Origin: Candidatus Saccharimonadota bacterium
GTDB taxonomy: Bacteria; Patescibacteriota; Saccharimonadia; Saccharimonadales; Saccharimonadaceae
Assembly (NCBI GenBank): GCA_009783305.1
Contig: WRHJ01000002.1
Coordinates: 23,097 to 87,096 of the forward strand
Length of the DNA: 64,000 bases
Direction: 5' to 3'
Shown: positions 47,298 to 57,509 of the stretch, one piece after another
Position numbering within the stretch: position 1 is the first letter of the stretch
Layout: the number at the start of each line of letters is the position of its first letter
The notes under the pieces: generated by a model
Seen by the model: only the letters and a program-made list of their open reading frames with translations
What the model was told of the DNA's origin: nothing
The model's database searches: none
Translations under genes and position numbers: made by a program

Positions 47298-48970
47298 CGA
47301 GAACTAAAGTCCCTCTCATCCTGCTATCTTTGACAATTCTCTGCGTTACCTTCACCTTCTTCATCCAAAACAACAATGGCGCCGCAGCTGCCGACATGTC
47401 AAAATTCAATCCGGGTCGCATTATCGACGACGCAGTTTTTTACAACAAAGACACCATGACCGTCGAACAGATTCAGGCTTTTCTCAACAATAAAGTCCCA
47501 ATTTGTAACACCTACACCCACCCGACCAAACCAGAAGAAGCCGCCCCTTGCCTCAAAGATTATCGTGAGACTACGAACACTAAATCTGCTGACGCTTTTT
47601 GCAATGGCTATGGAGCCATCAATCAGTCGGCCGCCGAAATAATCTATGGTGTGGCACAAAGCTGTGGCATCAACCCTCAGGTTCTCATCGTAAAGCTCCA
47701 AAAAGAGCAAGGATTAGTCACCGACACTTGGCCGCGCGATTCATGGCTAGCCCGCCAAAACGGCGGAAATCCTCCATATCCTCAAGTTAATTTTCAATAT
47801 CGTTCCGCCATGGGCTACGGTTGCCCTGACACTGCCCTCTGCGACTCGGTATATTATGGATTTTTCAACCAAATTTATTACGCCGCTCGTCAATTCAAGC
47901 GCTACCGAGCTGATCCAACTGGGTTTAATTATGTTGCCGGGCGCAACAACAATATCCCCTGGCATCCCAGTACTGGTGTTTGCGGTTACTCTACAGTATT
48001 TATAGAGAACCAAGCCACCGCCGGACTATACAATTACACCCCATATCGCCCCAACGCTGCCGCACTTGCTTCCAGCTATGGAAGCGGCGACGCTTGTTCC
48101 TCATATGGTAATCGCAACTTCTTCTCTTATTTCACAGACTGGTTTGGTAGTACAGTTGGCATGTCCGTCCCAGACGAACTGCAAGAACGCTATGAATTAT
48201 TGAGTGGAGCCATTGGCAAAGCAATTGGCGTGTACCACAGAGAATCCGATGGTCGCGTCTGGCAGACTTTTGAGAACGGCACCATTATTTATCACCCCAA
48301 CACCGGAGCGTGGGAGATCTTAAACGGCACTGTCCACAATAGATGGGCCGCGCTAGGCGGTAGTTTAGGTAAACTTGGCAAACCCAAAAGTGGCACTAAC
48401 TCCGAATCCGATGGTCGCGTCTGGCAGACTTTTGAGAACGGCACCATTATTTATCACCCCAACACCGGAGCGTGGGAAGTGATGGACGGGGCAATTCATA
48501 CTAAATGGGGGTCCATTGGTGGCAGCTTTGGCGTAATCGGAAAACCGACCAATGAATTTCAAGAAAAAGATATATGGAGTTGGCAAGATTTTGAAAAGGG
48601 TGGAATCATAGCCAAAGGCGACAAAGCCATTAGTATGCAAAGCCCCGAACTCTATAGCGGCTGGAAGGTTGCCATAAATGATTCGGTTGATATTGGTTTT
48701 CCGATCACCATGCAGCACTATGAGCCAGACGGTCGCATCTGGCAGACTTTCGAACACGGCACCATAATATACCATCCCGACACTAAAGCTTGGGTCGTGG
48801 CGCACGGTCCCCTCCATGACTACTGGGCCAAAAATGGCGGTAGTCTTGGCAAAATTGGCAGGCCTATCGCTAACCAATCGGAATCAGATGATGTTATTTC
48901 ACAAAAATTCCAGAACGGCACCATCTTCTACGACGGCTCAACCAAACAAGTTTATTGCGCCCCTAGCTGA
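47294..48970 (+). CDS. Secreted LGFP-repeat protein
   Basis: Signal peptide; repeats DGRVWQTFENGTIIYHPNTGAW...GGSLGKLGKP. Confidence 0.82.
   Translation: MTRTKVPLILLSLTILCVTFTFFIQNNNGAAAADMSKFNPGRIIDDAVFYNKDTMTVEQIQAFLNNKVPICNTYTHPTKPEEAAPCLKDYRETTNTKSADAFCNGYGAINQSAAEIIYGVAQSCGINPQVLIVKLQKEQGLVTDTWPRDSWLARQNGGNPPYPQVNFQYRSAMGYGCPDTALCDSVYYGFFNQIYYAARQFKRYRADPTGFNYVAGRNNNIPWHPSTGVCGYSTVFIENQATAGLYNYTPYRPNAAALASSYGSGDACSSYGNRNFFSYFTDWFGSTVGMSVPDELQERYELLSGAIGKAIGVYHRESDGRVWQTFENGTIIYHPNTGAWEILNGTVHNRWAALGGSLGKLGKPKSGTNSESDGRVWQTFENGTIIYHPNTGAWEVMDGAIHTKWGSIGGSFGVIGKPTNEFQEKDIWSWQDFEKGGIIAKGDKAISMQSPELYSGWKVAINDSVDIGFPITMQHYEPDGRIWQTFEHGTIIYHPDTKAWVVAHGPLHDYWAKNGGSLGKIGRPIANQSESDDVISQKFQNGTIFYDGSTKQVYCAPS
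48242..48477 (+). repeat. Two identical 74-bp direct repeats (48242-48315, 48404-48477), period 162 bp, in frame
   Basis: GAATCCGATGGTCGCGTCTGGCAGACTTTTGAGAACGGC...GGAGCGTGGGA identical in both copies. Confidence 0.95.
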
Positions 48971-51299
48971 CCTTGCTTTTGTTCACAGACTCATCAATCT
49001 TGTCAATTTCTTTTTGGTAAATATTGTCATCAGCCACATATTTATCAAATAACCCTTGATATTTCTTAATACTAACCTCATCGCCATTAGTTTTCGCCCA
49101 ATCCAAATTCATCACAATATATTTTTGCTTTATCAATTTCATTAAATATTTTTTATTCTTTGGATTCATTTTATCAACCACATTATTCAAGATTGCCTCA
49201 TACTGACCAAGCTGATTATGGATCTTCCGTTTATTATTTAGTACGTCTCTGGATACGCTATTCGGATTAACCAAACAATAAAACAAACTCTGGTCAATGT
49301 AATGTGATTCAAAATTATAAAACATCGGCAAGCACATCTGCCATTGTTGGCCAGCTCGAGAATGGAATAAATTCCTGTCAGCTACCGAATCAAATGCTTC
49401 TGTATTCAGGAATATCCTACCAAAATGGAAGTTCCTCTCTAACATGGAATTCATAAACAAATGTTTTTCATGCGGATCAGGACTGGAGATTGAGAATAGT
49501 GGAAAATCCGTTCGACCAACCGCAGAATCAATTTCCGATTCTGGCACAAAATACCCATCATGCCGCAATATCTTATGATTAGGGTTCTGCTTGAAATATT
49601 TCAAAGCCGCCTCTATAAAATTAGACGCATAAAAATCATCTGAGTCATTCCAGCAGAAATATTCCCCATCTAAATATTTAATTGCCAAATCATACCCTGC
49701 GCCAATCCCTCGATTTTCTTGTTTTAAATAAATAACCTCTACGCCTTTAGCATTCAGCACCGGCACATAGTTCAATAGTATCTGCTCAGTATCATCAGTG
49801 CTACCATCATTCACGATAACTAACTGAATTTTATGATTAGTTTGATTCAATATTGAGTCTAAGTACCTAAAGAAATAATTTTCACTGTTATAACAGGTCG
49901 TGATAATACTCACGACGCCCTTTTGATACTCCCCCGGGCGAACAGGTTTAGCTGCTACGATAGCGCCATCAATCTTGAAGCGCATTGCCTGCTCGGACAG
50001 CTTCATGGGAGATTTCTTTTTTAATTCTTCATAAACTTGTCCTAACTTCTGAACATTTTTTATGTACCTGGGCATAGTCTTCACCAAATGGGCCTTAATT
50101 TTTGCGCAGTTCTTATCCAACCACTTGAATGATTCTGTTATTTCGTCACCCGCCTTTATTGCATGAATATTTTTCACATAATTTTCGTCAGTTCCAAAAA
50201 TATCCTTCGCAATACCGCGCGATTTTACAGAATAGCCCAATACCAACGTTGGGATATTCATCGAATATGCCGCAATCGAACAATGCGTCCGCGCCGCCAC
50301 CATCATATGGCACTGGCTAATGATATCCTTTATTTGCATAGTGTTATATTGCGTCCCAATCAATCGTATTCGCCCGGTAGTATCGCTAAAATGGTTGAAG
50401 ATATTTTTCAGAATAGATAAATCATCGTTAAAATCTTGTACTACATGAGGTATGAGAGCAACATTATAATCGGTATTCTTCATAATATACTCAACTAAAT
50501 TTATTATGTTCCCATAAACCACATCCTCATCATCATTTTTCGAAACCATCGAACTAACATTTATGCCAATAGTTTTAGGACGCAATTTAAGGTCGCTAGA
50601 CTCCTTAGGCAGCGTAAAAGCACTATCCGGAATTAGGTGTAGATTCTTCGTCAAACCAACTTCCTTCAACGCTTCATATGTTATAGTCTCGCGCGCCGTT
50701 ATCAAATCAAACTGACACAGATCGCCCACTATCTCGCCATGGTTCAAATTATCGGGCTCTATGCTGCATCCAATCAGCGCGGTCTTCACGCCTCTCTTAT
50801 GGAATTCTCTATTATATTTTGCCAATTGCGGTATAGGATATCCGCAATAGTTATCTCCACCAATCGACATAGCTATGGATCCGGCCCTATACGATACATT
50901 TAACTCATCCGCCCTCAGTTCCGATTTTTTAAAAAACGCCACCCTATCGAGCAAATGGTATTTTTTATCTTCCTCCGGACGGTATGAATAAACCACTAGG
51001 TCGTCTCGTTTTATCTTACAAATATCCGCGATCGTTCTAACCAACGCTTCGCACCCATGGTTTCCACTTCCGCCATGGTAATACATTATATTGCCGGCTT
51101 CGTATTCTATGTCTCCAAGTTGGCCCTTTAAATTAGCTATATCATCACTGAGTGCCGCACGCTCCTGGCATTCGCGCGCATCTTCTTGTAATGCCACCAC
51201 GGAAGCCACTCGATTCGTAACTTTATTTATGACTGGCCCCACAAAAGGCCGAGCTATTTTTTTCACCACCTTTTTAGCGCCACTTCTTAAATTAGACAT
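48963..51299 (-). CDS. Fusion: polysaccharide pyruvyl transferase-like domain + GT2 glycosyltransferase
   Basis: MYYHGGSGNHGCEALVRTI...AARTHCSIAAYSMNIPTLVLGYSVKSRGIAKDIFG; then VVSIITTCYNSENYFFRYLDSILNQT. Confidence 0.85.
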   Translation of the reverse strand: MSNLRSGAKKVVKKIARPFVGPVINKVTNRVASVVALQEDARECQERAALSDDIANLKGQLGDIEYEAGNIMYYHGGSGNHGCEALVRTIADICKIKRDDLVVYSYRPEEDKKYHLLDRVAFFKKSELRADELNVSYRAGSIAMSIGGDNYCGYPIPQLAKYNREFHKRGVKTALIGCSIEPDNLNHGEIVGDLCQFDLITARETITYEALKEVGLTKNLHLIPDSAFTLPKESSDLKLRPKTIGINVSSMVSKNDDEDVVYGNIINLVEYIMKNTDYNVALIPHVVQDFNDDLSILKNIFNHFSDTTGRIRLIGTQYNTMQIKDIISQCHMMVAARTHCSIAAYSMNIPTLVLGYSVKSRGIAKDIFGTDENYVKNIHAIKAGDEITESFKWLDKNCAKIKAHLVKTMPRYIKNVQKLGQVYEELKKKSPMKLSEQAMRFKIDGAIVAAKPVRPGEYQKGVVSIITTCYNSENYFFRYLDSILNQTNHKIQLVIVNDGSTDDTEQILLNYVPVLNAKGVEVIYLKQENRGIGAGYDLAIKYLDGEYFCWNDSDDFYASNFIEAALKYFKQNPNHKILRHDGYFVPESEIDSAVGRTDFPLFSISSPDPHEKHLFMNSMLERNFHFGRIFLNTEAFDSVADRNLFHSRAGQQWQMCLPMFYNFESHYIDQSLFYCLVNPNSVSRDVLNNKRKIHNQLGQYEAILNNVVDKMNPKNKKYLMKLIKQKYIVMNLDWAKTNGDEVSIKKYQGLFDKYVADDNIYQKEIDKIDESVNKSKVS

Positions 51300-51324
51300 A
51301 CTACTCCCTTATTGTCATACCCCA

Positions 51325-52443
51325 TTATAGAATATCTCGCCACAGACGCATAATTTTCTCTGGGGCAAATTCCTTAGCTTTCACAAACGCTGACTCGCCC
51401 AACATTTTTCTTTTCTTATCATCTTGTAACAATTCAACTATTTTATCTGCCATTTTGGCGCAATCACGACTCTTCACTAAAATACCAGTTTTGCTCAGCA
51501 ATTCTCTCGCCCCCGATGCACTATCAAACGCAACACACGGCAATCCATAACTCATCGCCTCTGCCAACACTAATCCAAACGCTTCAGTATGCGAAGTCAT
51601 AACATACACTGAGCTCTCGTAGTAATACTTTTCAATTTCACTCTGCTTCAGAAAACCAGGCATGATAATTCTTTTTCTCGCCACGCTATCGTTTGCCAGT
51701 TTCTGTATTCTTTGTTTTTCCAAACCATCGCCTACCAAAAACAATTTAGTATCAGGCAGTTGTTTATGCACTAATTCAAAAACTCTAATTAGATCATCGA
51801 AACCTTTTTCCGGCGCAAACCGACCCACCGCCACTAGGTTTTTCTCGCGTAAGCTCACCTTCTTTTTTGGCATTTCAGGTAACGGATTAGGTATCAACAC
51901 GCACTTCACGCCGCCGATTCTCGTTTTATAAAAATCATACAATTCGCGCGTTGCCACCACTAGATAATCAAAACCTTTCACCGAATTTATCAAAGACTTA
52001 ATATATTTTTTGTTCTCTTGATGAAAATTATGATCGGTGGCAATTTTGATTATGCCATCTTGCCGACAGTATTTCCCAACCAACTTAGAATAATAAGACC
52101 GTTCCGTTATGATGATATCCGTATCAAGTTCCCTCAGCACTTTTCTATTTAACAACCACTTGGTGTAGTTTATTTTTATCCGTCTAGGAACTTCCTTCAC
52201 CAACCCGATCGCATCGCATTTTTTGAGCAAATTCTTAGCTGAAATCATTTCCGGAACGTTTGCCACCAGATGCCTCACTTTGACATTTTTTGGATATACA
52301 AAAGCTTCCTTACCCTTCTTACCATAAGTTGCAATTATCTCTACTTCGTAATCCTCCGCAAACATCCCAGACAGTGTCGCCACGAACCTCTCGATCCCGC
52401 CAAATCCAGTGGTCATAGTTACGATAGTTATTTTCTTACGCAT
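51325..52443 (-). CDS. Glycosyltransferase family 4
   Basis: TTGFGGIERFVATLSGMF; VGRFAPEKGFDDLIRVFELV. Confidence 0.9.
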   Translation of the reverse strand: MRKKITIVTMTTGFGGIERFVATLSGMFAEDYEVEIIATYGKKGKEAFVYPKNVKVRHLVANVPEMISAKNLLKKCDAIGLVKEVPRRIKINYTKWLLNRKVLRELDTDIIITERSYYSKLVGKYCRQDGIIKIATDHNFHQENKKYIKSLINSVKGFDYLVVATRELYDFYKTRIGGVKCVLIPNPLPEMPKKKVSLREKNLVAVGRFAPEKGFDDLIRVFELVHKQLPDTKLFLVGDGLEKQRIQKLANDSVARKRIIMPGFLKQSEIEKYYYESSVYVMTSHTEAFGLVLAEAMSYGLPCVAFDSASGARELLSKTGILVKSRDCAKMADKIVELLQDDKKRKMLGESAFVKAKEFAPEKIMRLWRDIL

Positions 52444-53425
52444 CGGACTTCTTTTTTATTCGTTTGGCCACCTTATGTAGCGCATTTTTTACTCCCTCCC
52501 TGCGCATCAATTGAAATATTCCGATCACTTTATTTTTCGAAAATACTCCAGGCTTAGAATAGCTGATAAATATTTCTTGCGGCACATTTTTCGCAACCAA
52601 CTTGCCCATTTCTCCCTCGCAATATCTTAGAGCTTTTTCATAGGGCGTATTTCTCAAATATCTCGACATCTGGCAAAAGAAAGCATATTCACTGCCATTT
52701 AGTTTTATTCGTTCTTTTTTATTCGTAGACTTGATCATTTTCAGCCATAGACTATCACCCTCACTTTTAACCAAAGGGCTTGTGTGCGACGCTTGTTTTG
52801 AGTGGTATCTAGACTTTATTGTTACACCCGGAAAATGCGCAAACTTATATGTTTTAGACATCCTAAACCACAAATCATAATCCTGTACGCATCGTAGTCT
52901 AGCGTCAAAAGTACCATACTTTTCATATGCTCTCTTTGGTATCAGCAACGTGTTCCCGTTTATCAATCCTCTAAACAACGCATACATAGGCTTGTCTTTT
53001 ACTAACCCATGATTGATTGCTACATCCGTCAAAAACTTTGATCGCGCGTCAATCAAACAATAGTCAGAATATAATAGGATATCTTTACTCAACAACTTAT
53101 TTTTCAACAAGAAATTTATTTCCTCTTCCACTTTCCCCGCTTCATAAACATCGTCATGCGACAGCCACGAAAAGAAATCTCCGCTCATATGTCTAATGCC
53201 CATATTCAGCGCCGTCGAAACCCCGCCATTTTTCTTCTTCAAATATTTAATCTTCGCGCCATATGATCTTGCGATCTCGTCAGTTCGATCCGTCGACCCA
53301 TCATTTACCACGACCACTTCAATGTTTTTATAAGTTTGTGCCAGGGCACTATCAATCGCCTCGCGCATATATTTTTCACCGTTATACACCGGTATTACAA
53401 TCGACACTTTGGGGTTTGTCTTCAT
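52436..53425 (-). CDS. Glycosyltransferase family 2
   Basis: KVSIVIPVYNGEKYMREAIDSALAQTYKNIEVVVVNDGSTD. Confidence 0.92.
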   Translation of the reverse strand: MKTNPKVSIVIPVYNGEKYMREAIDSALAQTYKNIEVVVVNDGSTDRTDEIARSYGAKIKYLKKKNGGVSTALNMGIRHMSGDFFSWLSHDDVYEAGKVEEEINFLLKNKLLSKDILLYSDYCLIDARSKFLTDVAINHGLVKDKPMYALFRGLINGNTLLIPKRAYEKYGTFDARLRCVQDYDLWFRMSKTYKFAHFPGVTIKSRYHSKQASHTSPLVKSEGDSLWLKMIKSTNKKERIKLNGSEYAFFCQMSRYLRNTPYEKALRYCEGEMGKLVAKNVPQEIFISYSKPGVFSKNKVIGIFQLMRREGVKNALHKVAKRIKKKSDA

Positions 53426-56412
53426 TTGTTGTCCTTTTCTTTTCCAAACAATTTCAAAATCCTGCTTGGCAACACGGCGCCCATCACCTGCAATGTCAAA
53501 TTCTGACGTCTATTCTTCTTCAAAATATCATACATCGCGATATTGTATCTGCGCAAAATCCCCTGCACATTATCTGAGCTGTAATCAATTTTGTGAGACA
53601 AACTAGCGTTCTTATAATTTGGCGCGTCTGGAAAAATACTCGCAAAATCCTGCTTCGGGAACAACATGCCATGCACTTTCTCCAACTTGCGGATCAACGA
53701 TTTCGCCGCCGCATCAAAAACTATATTTTCGTATTGCTTTTCAATCCTCTTACTGTCTTCGTCCATCAAACTTTCATATAAATCCAAATTCCGACGGTAG
53801 TAATCTTCTATTCTATAATTTTCCAGCACCAATTTTCGTCCCAGCACGCCCCGTCTTCGCCTCTCCGTTTTATCCTTAATCAAAAATTCTATTGCCTTCC
53901 GCAACCCCTCGGAATCGCCCCTGGGAACAACATAGCCGCACTCCGGCGCAAATGTCGTATAAGGCAGGGCAGTACCATCAAAAATAATTACTGGTTTTTC
54001 ACACGACATCGCCTCAATTGCCATAAATCCAAAACTCTCCTCTGTAGACGGCGCCAGAAATATATCGCACAAATTATATAATTCGACCAACGCCTCCTCG
54101 TCACTCACCACGCCAAGATCTATAATCTGGTATTTATTTTTCAAAGTGTCCAACAAACCAGTCTCAGAAACCGTTATGACCGTTACACTTTCTTTTATGT
54201 TCATAGCCAGCAGCGCCTTTTCGATATACTCAGTTCCTTTAAAAACCCGCTGTGCGCGGCAAAACAGCACTACATTATCTTTCGGTATCCCGTATTTTTT
54301 TCGTAACTTCACACCATCATTACGCTTCACGAACTTTCCGCTATCGATGCCAAACGGTATATAGTGCACTTTTCTAAGATCCTTCGTAATCGGTGATCTC
54401 CTAAACAGATCCAACATAAATTCCGAATGCACCACAAAGTCCGCATCTATCGAATTTAATATTTTCATCCGCTGATTATTCAACTGATGGCCATTTTCAT
54501 TTACGAAATCGAATACCTCCAGCATTTTGATTGGCGTCTCATCGCCTCTGCGTTTTTTGCAATCGCGGCAGTCACAATCATCTGTCAGAAAGTACGTATC
54601 ATGCAGATCCAACACCACCTTCTTATCGCGCGGTATCCGCTCCAAAAAAGCATTCGACAAAAACATATTATGGTACATATGAAAATGCAAAACATCCGCC
54701 TTTTTATAGTAAGCGGAATTTTCTAATGCCAAATCCGCAACTGAAAGCATCCCCTTTGTTCCCAAAACTTCTGCCTCCACGCCAGATATGCGATGTGTCA
54801 AATTTGCCACATATTGACTATTAAATAATTCCATCGCATTTTTATCTTTTGTTTCTTTATGATTCACGATCTGCTGCGCAAAAACATCTCCAGAGGTCTT
54901 GTTTATAAAACGCTGGATCTCGTATCCATTAAAAACCGCTCCATATAAATCCACATTATTCAGTTCTAATATATATTTCTTCTTCCGAGTTTCTTTTTTG
55001 AAACTCGCGCGTCCAGCGCGCCGCTCATAAGACCGTACAGAACTCGACAGCACCAAGCGCCCCATCCGTTTCCCGTATCCTACAGTTCTCCTGGGCATAC
55101 CGACAATTCGCTGCCGCCGCAAAAGTTTCCTAAACTCCTTGTTAAATGAATTAGTTTTCTTCATCTCTGCGCTCTCAGCAACCGCGCACTTTCCCTCCAG
55201 GTTCAATGCCCAAAAAAACCGTCTCCGCACATTATCCGGCGCAAACCCTTCTCGCGCCTTCACAATATTTTCAACCATGCACTTGCTTTCGCGATTATAA
55301 TTTTCCAAAATATCCTTTAGCGCCTGCTCGACTTCACTTGGTTCACTAGACGTAATCCTAAACGCACAGTTCTTCTTTTTACAAAATGCATCCACCGAAG
55401 AATAGCTTGGCGCGTGCGCTAAAATCGGCACACTTCCAACCGATAAATACGTCACCAGCTTGGACGGAAACGAAGATTCCGCCACCTTTTTTAAAGCGCT
55501 CACGTCAGAAAAAAAATATGGACAATACAGCAAATCCACTTTAGCCAAACTTTGGTTCAACTTGGCTTGAGGATAATTCCCCATCAAGCGCACCCGCCGC
55601 GCATCATACTTACTGAAATTAAAATCAGTACCCTTATTGCCGTAATGTTGGAAATAAATGTTTTTTCCAGCATACTTCCAATTCAATTTTTTTAATGCAT
55701 CCAACAAAGCCCCGATCCCGTCACTCGCATAGGCTTGCCCCGCCATCGCAATGATAAATTTCTTGCCATCCTTTTTTACCTTTAGCGCACCATCTCGGAT
55801 CTCTTCTAGCATTGTTGTCACTTCTATAAATTTTTTCTCACCAAATTCCTTCTCATAACCCTCCGACATATTGGACGAAGCCGTTATACATCTGCATGCA
55901 CCGCCTATTAATTTTTTATATTTTGCTAACAATTTCTCCGTCCGCTCTTTACTGAATTGGCACACATACGCCCACCACTCCACTGGATCCCAGATTTGCA
56001 AAACATAAGGCACATCAATTGCTCCATGTACTTCCTTCAAAATATCCGCCAACGCTTCGCCCTGCAAAGGACACCATATTTTTGTAATCCCATTTTTCTC
56101 AGCATATTGTATACACTTCTGTGCCGTGCGCTTTACTAATCTCCGATACCTTTTCTCTCCGGCTGTATTAACGAAATTTTCTTTTGGTTTTTCAGTCACG
56201 CAAAAATCCACCGCACTATTTATCTCATCGGTCACCATTGGTGTTAACTCAGTATCTAAAACACAGAAACAATAGACCTGATGCCCGCAATTAACCAAAA
56301 TCTTCACCAACTGATTTAGATGAATTCCGCCCGAATAATTCGTGCACGGCGGCATATCGCAGATCAACAGAATCCGTTCTGGTTTTTGCTTTTCCCTTAC
56401 TTCTTTCCCCAT
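53422..56412 (-). CDS. Bifunctional protein with two GT4-like modules
   Basis: Two GT-B-like halves: RILLICDMPPCTNYSGGIHLNQLV... and VVLFCRAQRVFKGTEYIEKALLAM...PSTEESFGFMAIEAMSCEKPVI. Confidence 0.82.
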   Translation of the reverse strand: MGKEVREKQKPERILLICDMPPCTNYSGGIHLNQLVKILVNCGHQVYCFCVLDTELTPMVTDEINSAVDFCVTEKPKENFVNTAGEKRYRRLVKRTAQKCIQYAEKNGITKIWCPLQGEALADILKEVHGAIDVPYVLQIWDPVEWWAYVCQFSKERTEKLLAKYKKLIGGACRCITASSNMSEGYEKEFGEKKFIEVTTMLEEIRDGALKVKKDGKKFIIAMAGQAYASDGIGALLDALKKLNWKYAGKNIYFQHYGNKGTDFNFSKYDARRVRLMGNYPQAKLNQSLAKVDLLYCPYFFSDVSALKKVAESSFPSKLVTYLSVGSVPILAHAPSYSSVDAFCKKKNCAFRITSSEPSEVEQALKDILENYNRESKCMVENIVKAREGFAPDNVRRRFFWALNLEGKCAVAESAEMKKTNSFNKEFRKLLRRQRIVGMPRRTVGYGKRMGRLVLSSSVRSYERRAGRASFKKETRKKKYILELNNVDLYGAVFNGYEIQRFINKTSGDVFAQQIVNHKETKDKNAMELFNSQYVANLTHRISGVEAEVLGTKGMLSVADLALENSAYYKKADVLHFHMYHNMFLSNAFLERIPRDKKVVLDLHDTYFLTDDCDCRDCKKRRGDETPIKMLEVFDFVNENGHQLNNQRMKILNSIDADFVVHSEFMLDLFRRSPITKDLRKVHYIPFGIDSGKFVKRNDGVKLRKKYGIPKDNVVLFCRAQRVFKGTEYIEKALLAMNIKESVTVITVSETGLLDTLKNKYQIIDLGVVSDEEALVELYNLCDIFLAPSTEESFGFMAIEAMSCEKPVIIFDGTALPYTTFAPECGYVVPRGDSEGLRKAIEFLIKDKTERRRRGVLGRKLVLENYRIEDYYRRNLDLYESLMDEDSKRIEKQYENIVFDAAAKSLIRKLEKVHGMLFPKQDFASIFPDAPNYKNASLSHKIDYSSDNVQGILRRYNIAMYDILKKNRRQNLTLQVMGAVLPSRILKLFGKEKDNK

Positions 56413-57509
56413 ACGCGCTTGTCTACAATTTCAGTATAACTTCTCATAATTTTCAGAACCTTATCCGACACATTCTTGTCCCTATAATCAGCCACCAATA
56501 TTTCACTTCCAACTTCTGTCTCAGTCGCAATCTCAATTGCGCTGACTATCCCGTCACCGCTAATTCCACTTAGCACAATCGTACCTGCATCCAATGCCTC
56601 TGGGCGTTCCTGTGACAATCGCACCGAAACAGCCGGAAAATGCAAAATCGCCGACTCTTCCGAAATCGTACCGCTATCCGAAAGTACACAAAAAGAATTT
56701 TGTTGCAGTTTCACATAATCAAAAAATCCTAATGGCTCTAAGTTCCTAATCAACGGGCTAAACTCAATCTTCTCATCTACAATCCTCTTCATCGTTCGTG
56801 GATGCGTTGAAAATATCACTGGCTTCTTGTATTTTTCTGCCACACGATTCAACGAATCACAAACTATCTTGAAATTATCACCTATGTCTAAATTCTCTTC
56901 ACGATGCAAGCTTACCACGAAATAATCGCCCTTCTCCAGCCCTAATCTCTCTACAACGTCCGATCCATCTATTTTTTCCTTATATCTGCCCAACACCTCC
57001 GTCATCGGCGAACCAGTTACGAACACATCATCTTCCCGCTTGCCCTCATTAATCAAATATCTGCGTGCATTTTCCGAGTAAGCCAAATTCACATCGCTCA
57101 CATGGTCCACCACTCTGCGATTAATTTCTTCCGGCACATTAAAATCAAAACAACGATTTCCCGCCTCCATATGGAAAATCGGAATTTTCAGTCGCTTAGC
57201 AGAATAAGCTGACAAACAACTATTTGTATCACCCAAAATCAACAACGCGTCCGGCTGTTCTTTAGCCATCACGTCATAAGATTTCGCAATAATATTTCCC
57301 ACTGTTTCCCCCAGATCCTTGCCAGGTGCATTTAGATAATAATTCGGCTCCCTCAATTCCAATTCTTTAAAGAAAACCTCATTCAAGTTGTAATCAAAAT
57401 TTTGCCCCGTATGCACCAACACCACCTCAAAAAACTTCTCTAACTTTTTGATTACTTCCGACAACCGAATAATCTCCGGTCTCGTGCCTACGATCACCAT
57501 TACTTTCAT
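56397..57509 (-). CDS. UDP-N-acetylglucosamine 2-epimerase, non-hydrolysing (WecB/FnlC/CapG-like)
   Basis: MKVMVIVGTRPEIIRLSEVIKKLEK; VSLHREENLD; LSDSGTISEESAIL. Confidence 0.92.
   Translation of the reverse strand: MKVMVIVGTRPEIIRLSEVIKKLEKFFEVVLVHTGQNFDYNLNEVFFKELELREPNYYLNAPGKDLGETVGNIIAKSYDVMAKEQPDALLILGDTNSCLSAYSAKRLKIPIFHMEAGNRCFDFNVPEEINRRVVDHVSDVNLAYSENARRYLINEGKREDDVFVTGSPMTEVLGRYKEKIDGSDVVERLGLEKGDYFVVSLHREENLDIGDNFKIVCDSLNRVAEKYKKPVIFSTHPRTMKRIVDEKIEFSPLIRNLEPLGFFDYVKLQQNSFCVLSDSGTISEESAILHFPAVSVRLSQERPEALDAGTIVLSGISGDGIVSAIEIATETEVGSEILVADYRDKNVSDKVLKIMRSYTEIVDKRVWGKK

Noticed and set aside
48242-48477. Direct repeats considered as a CRISPR array
   Set aside because: Only two exact copies, in frame inside an LGFP-repeat coding sequence; no cas genes in the window.
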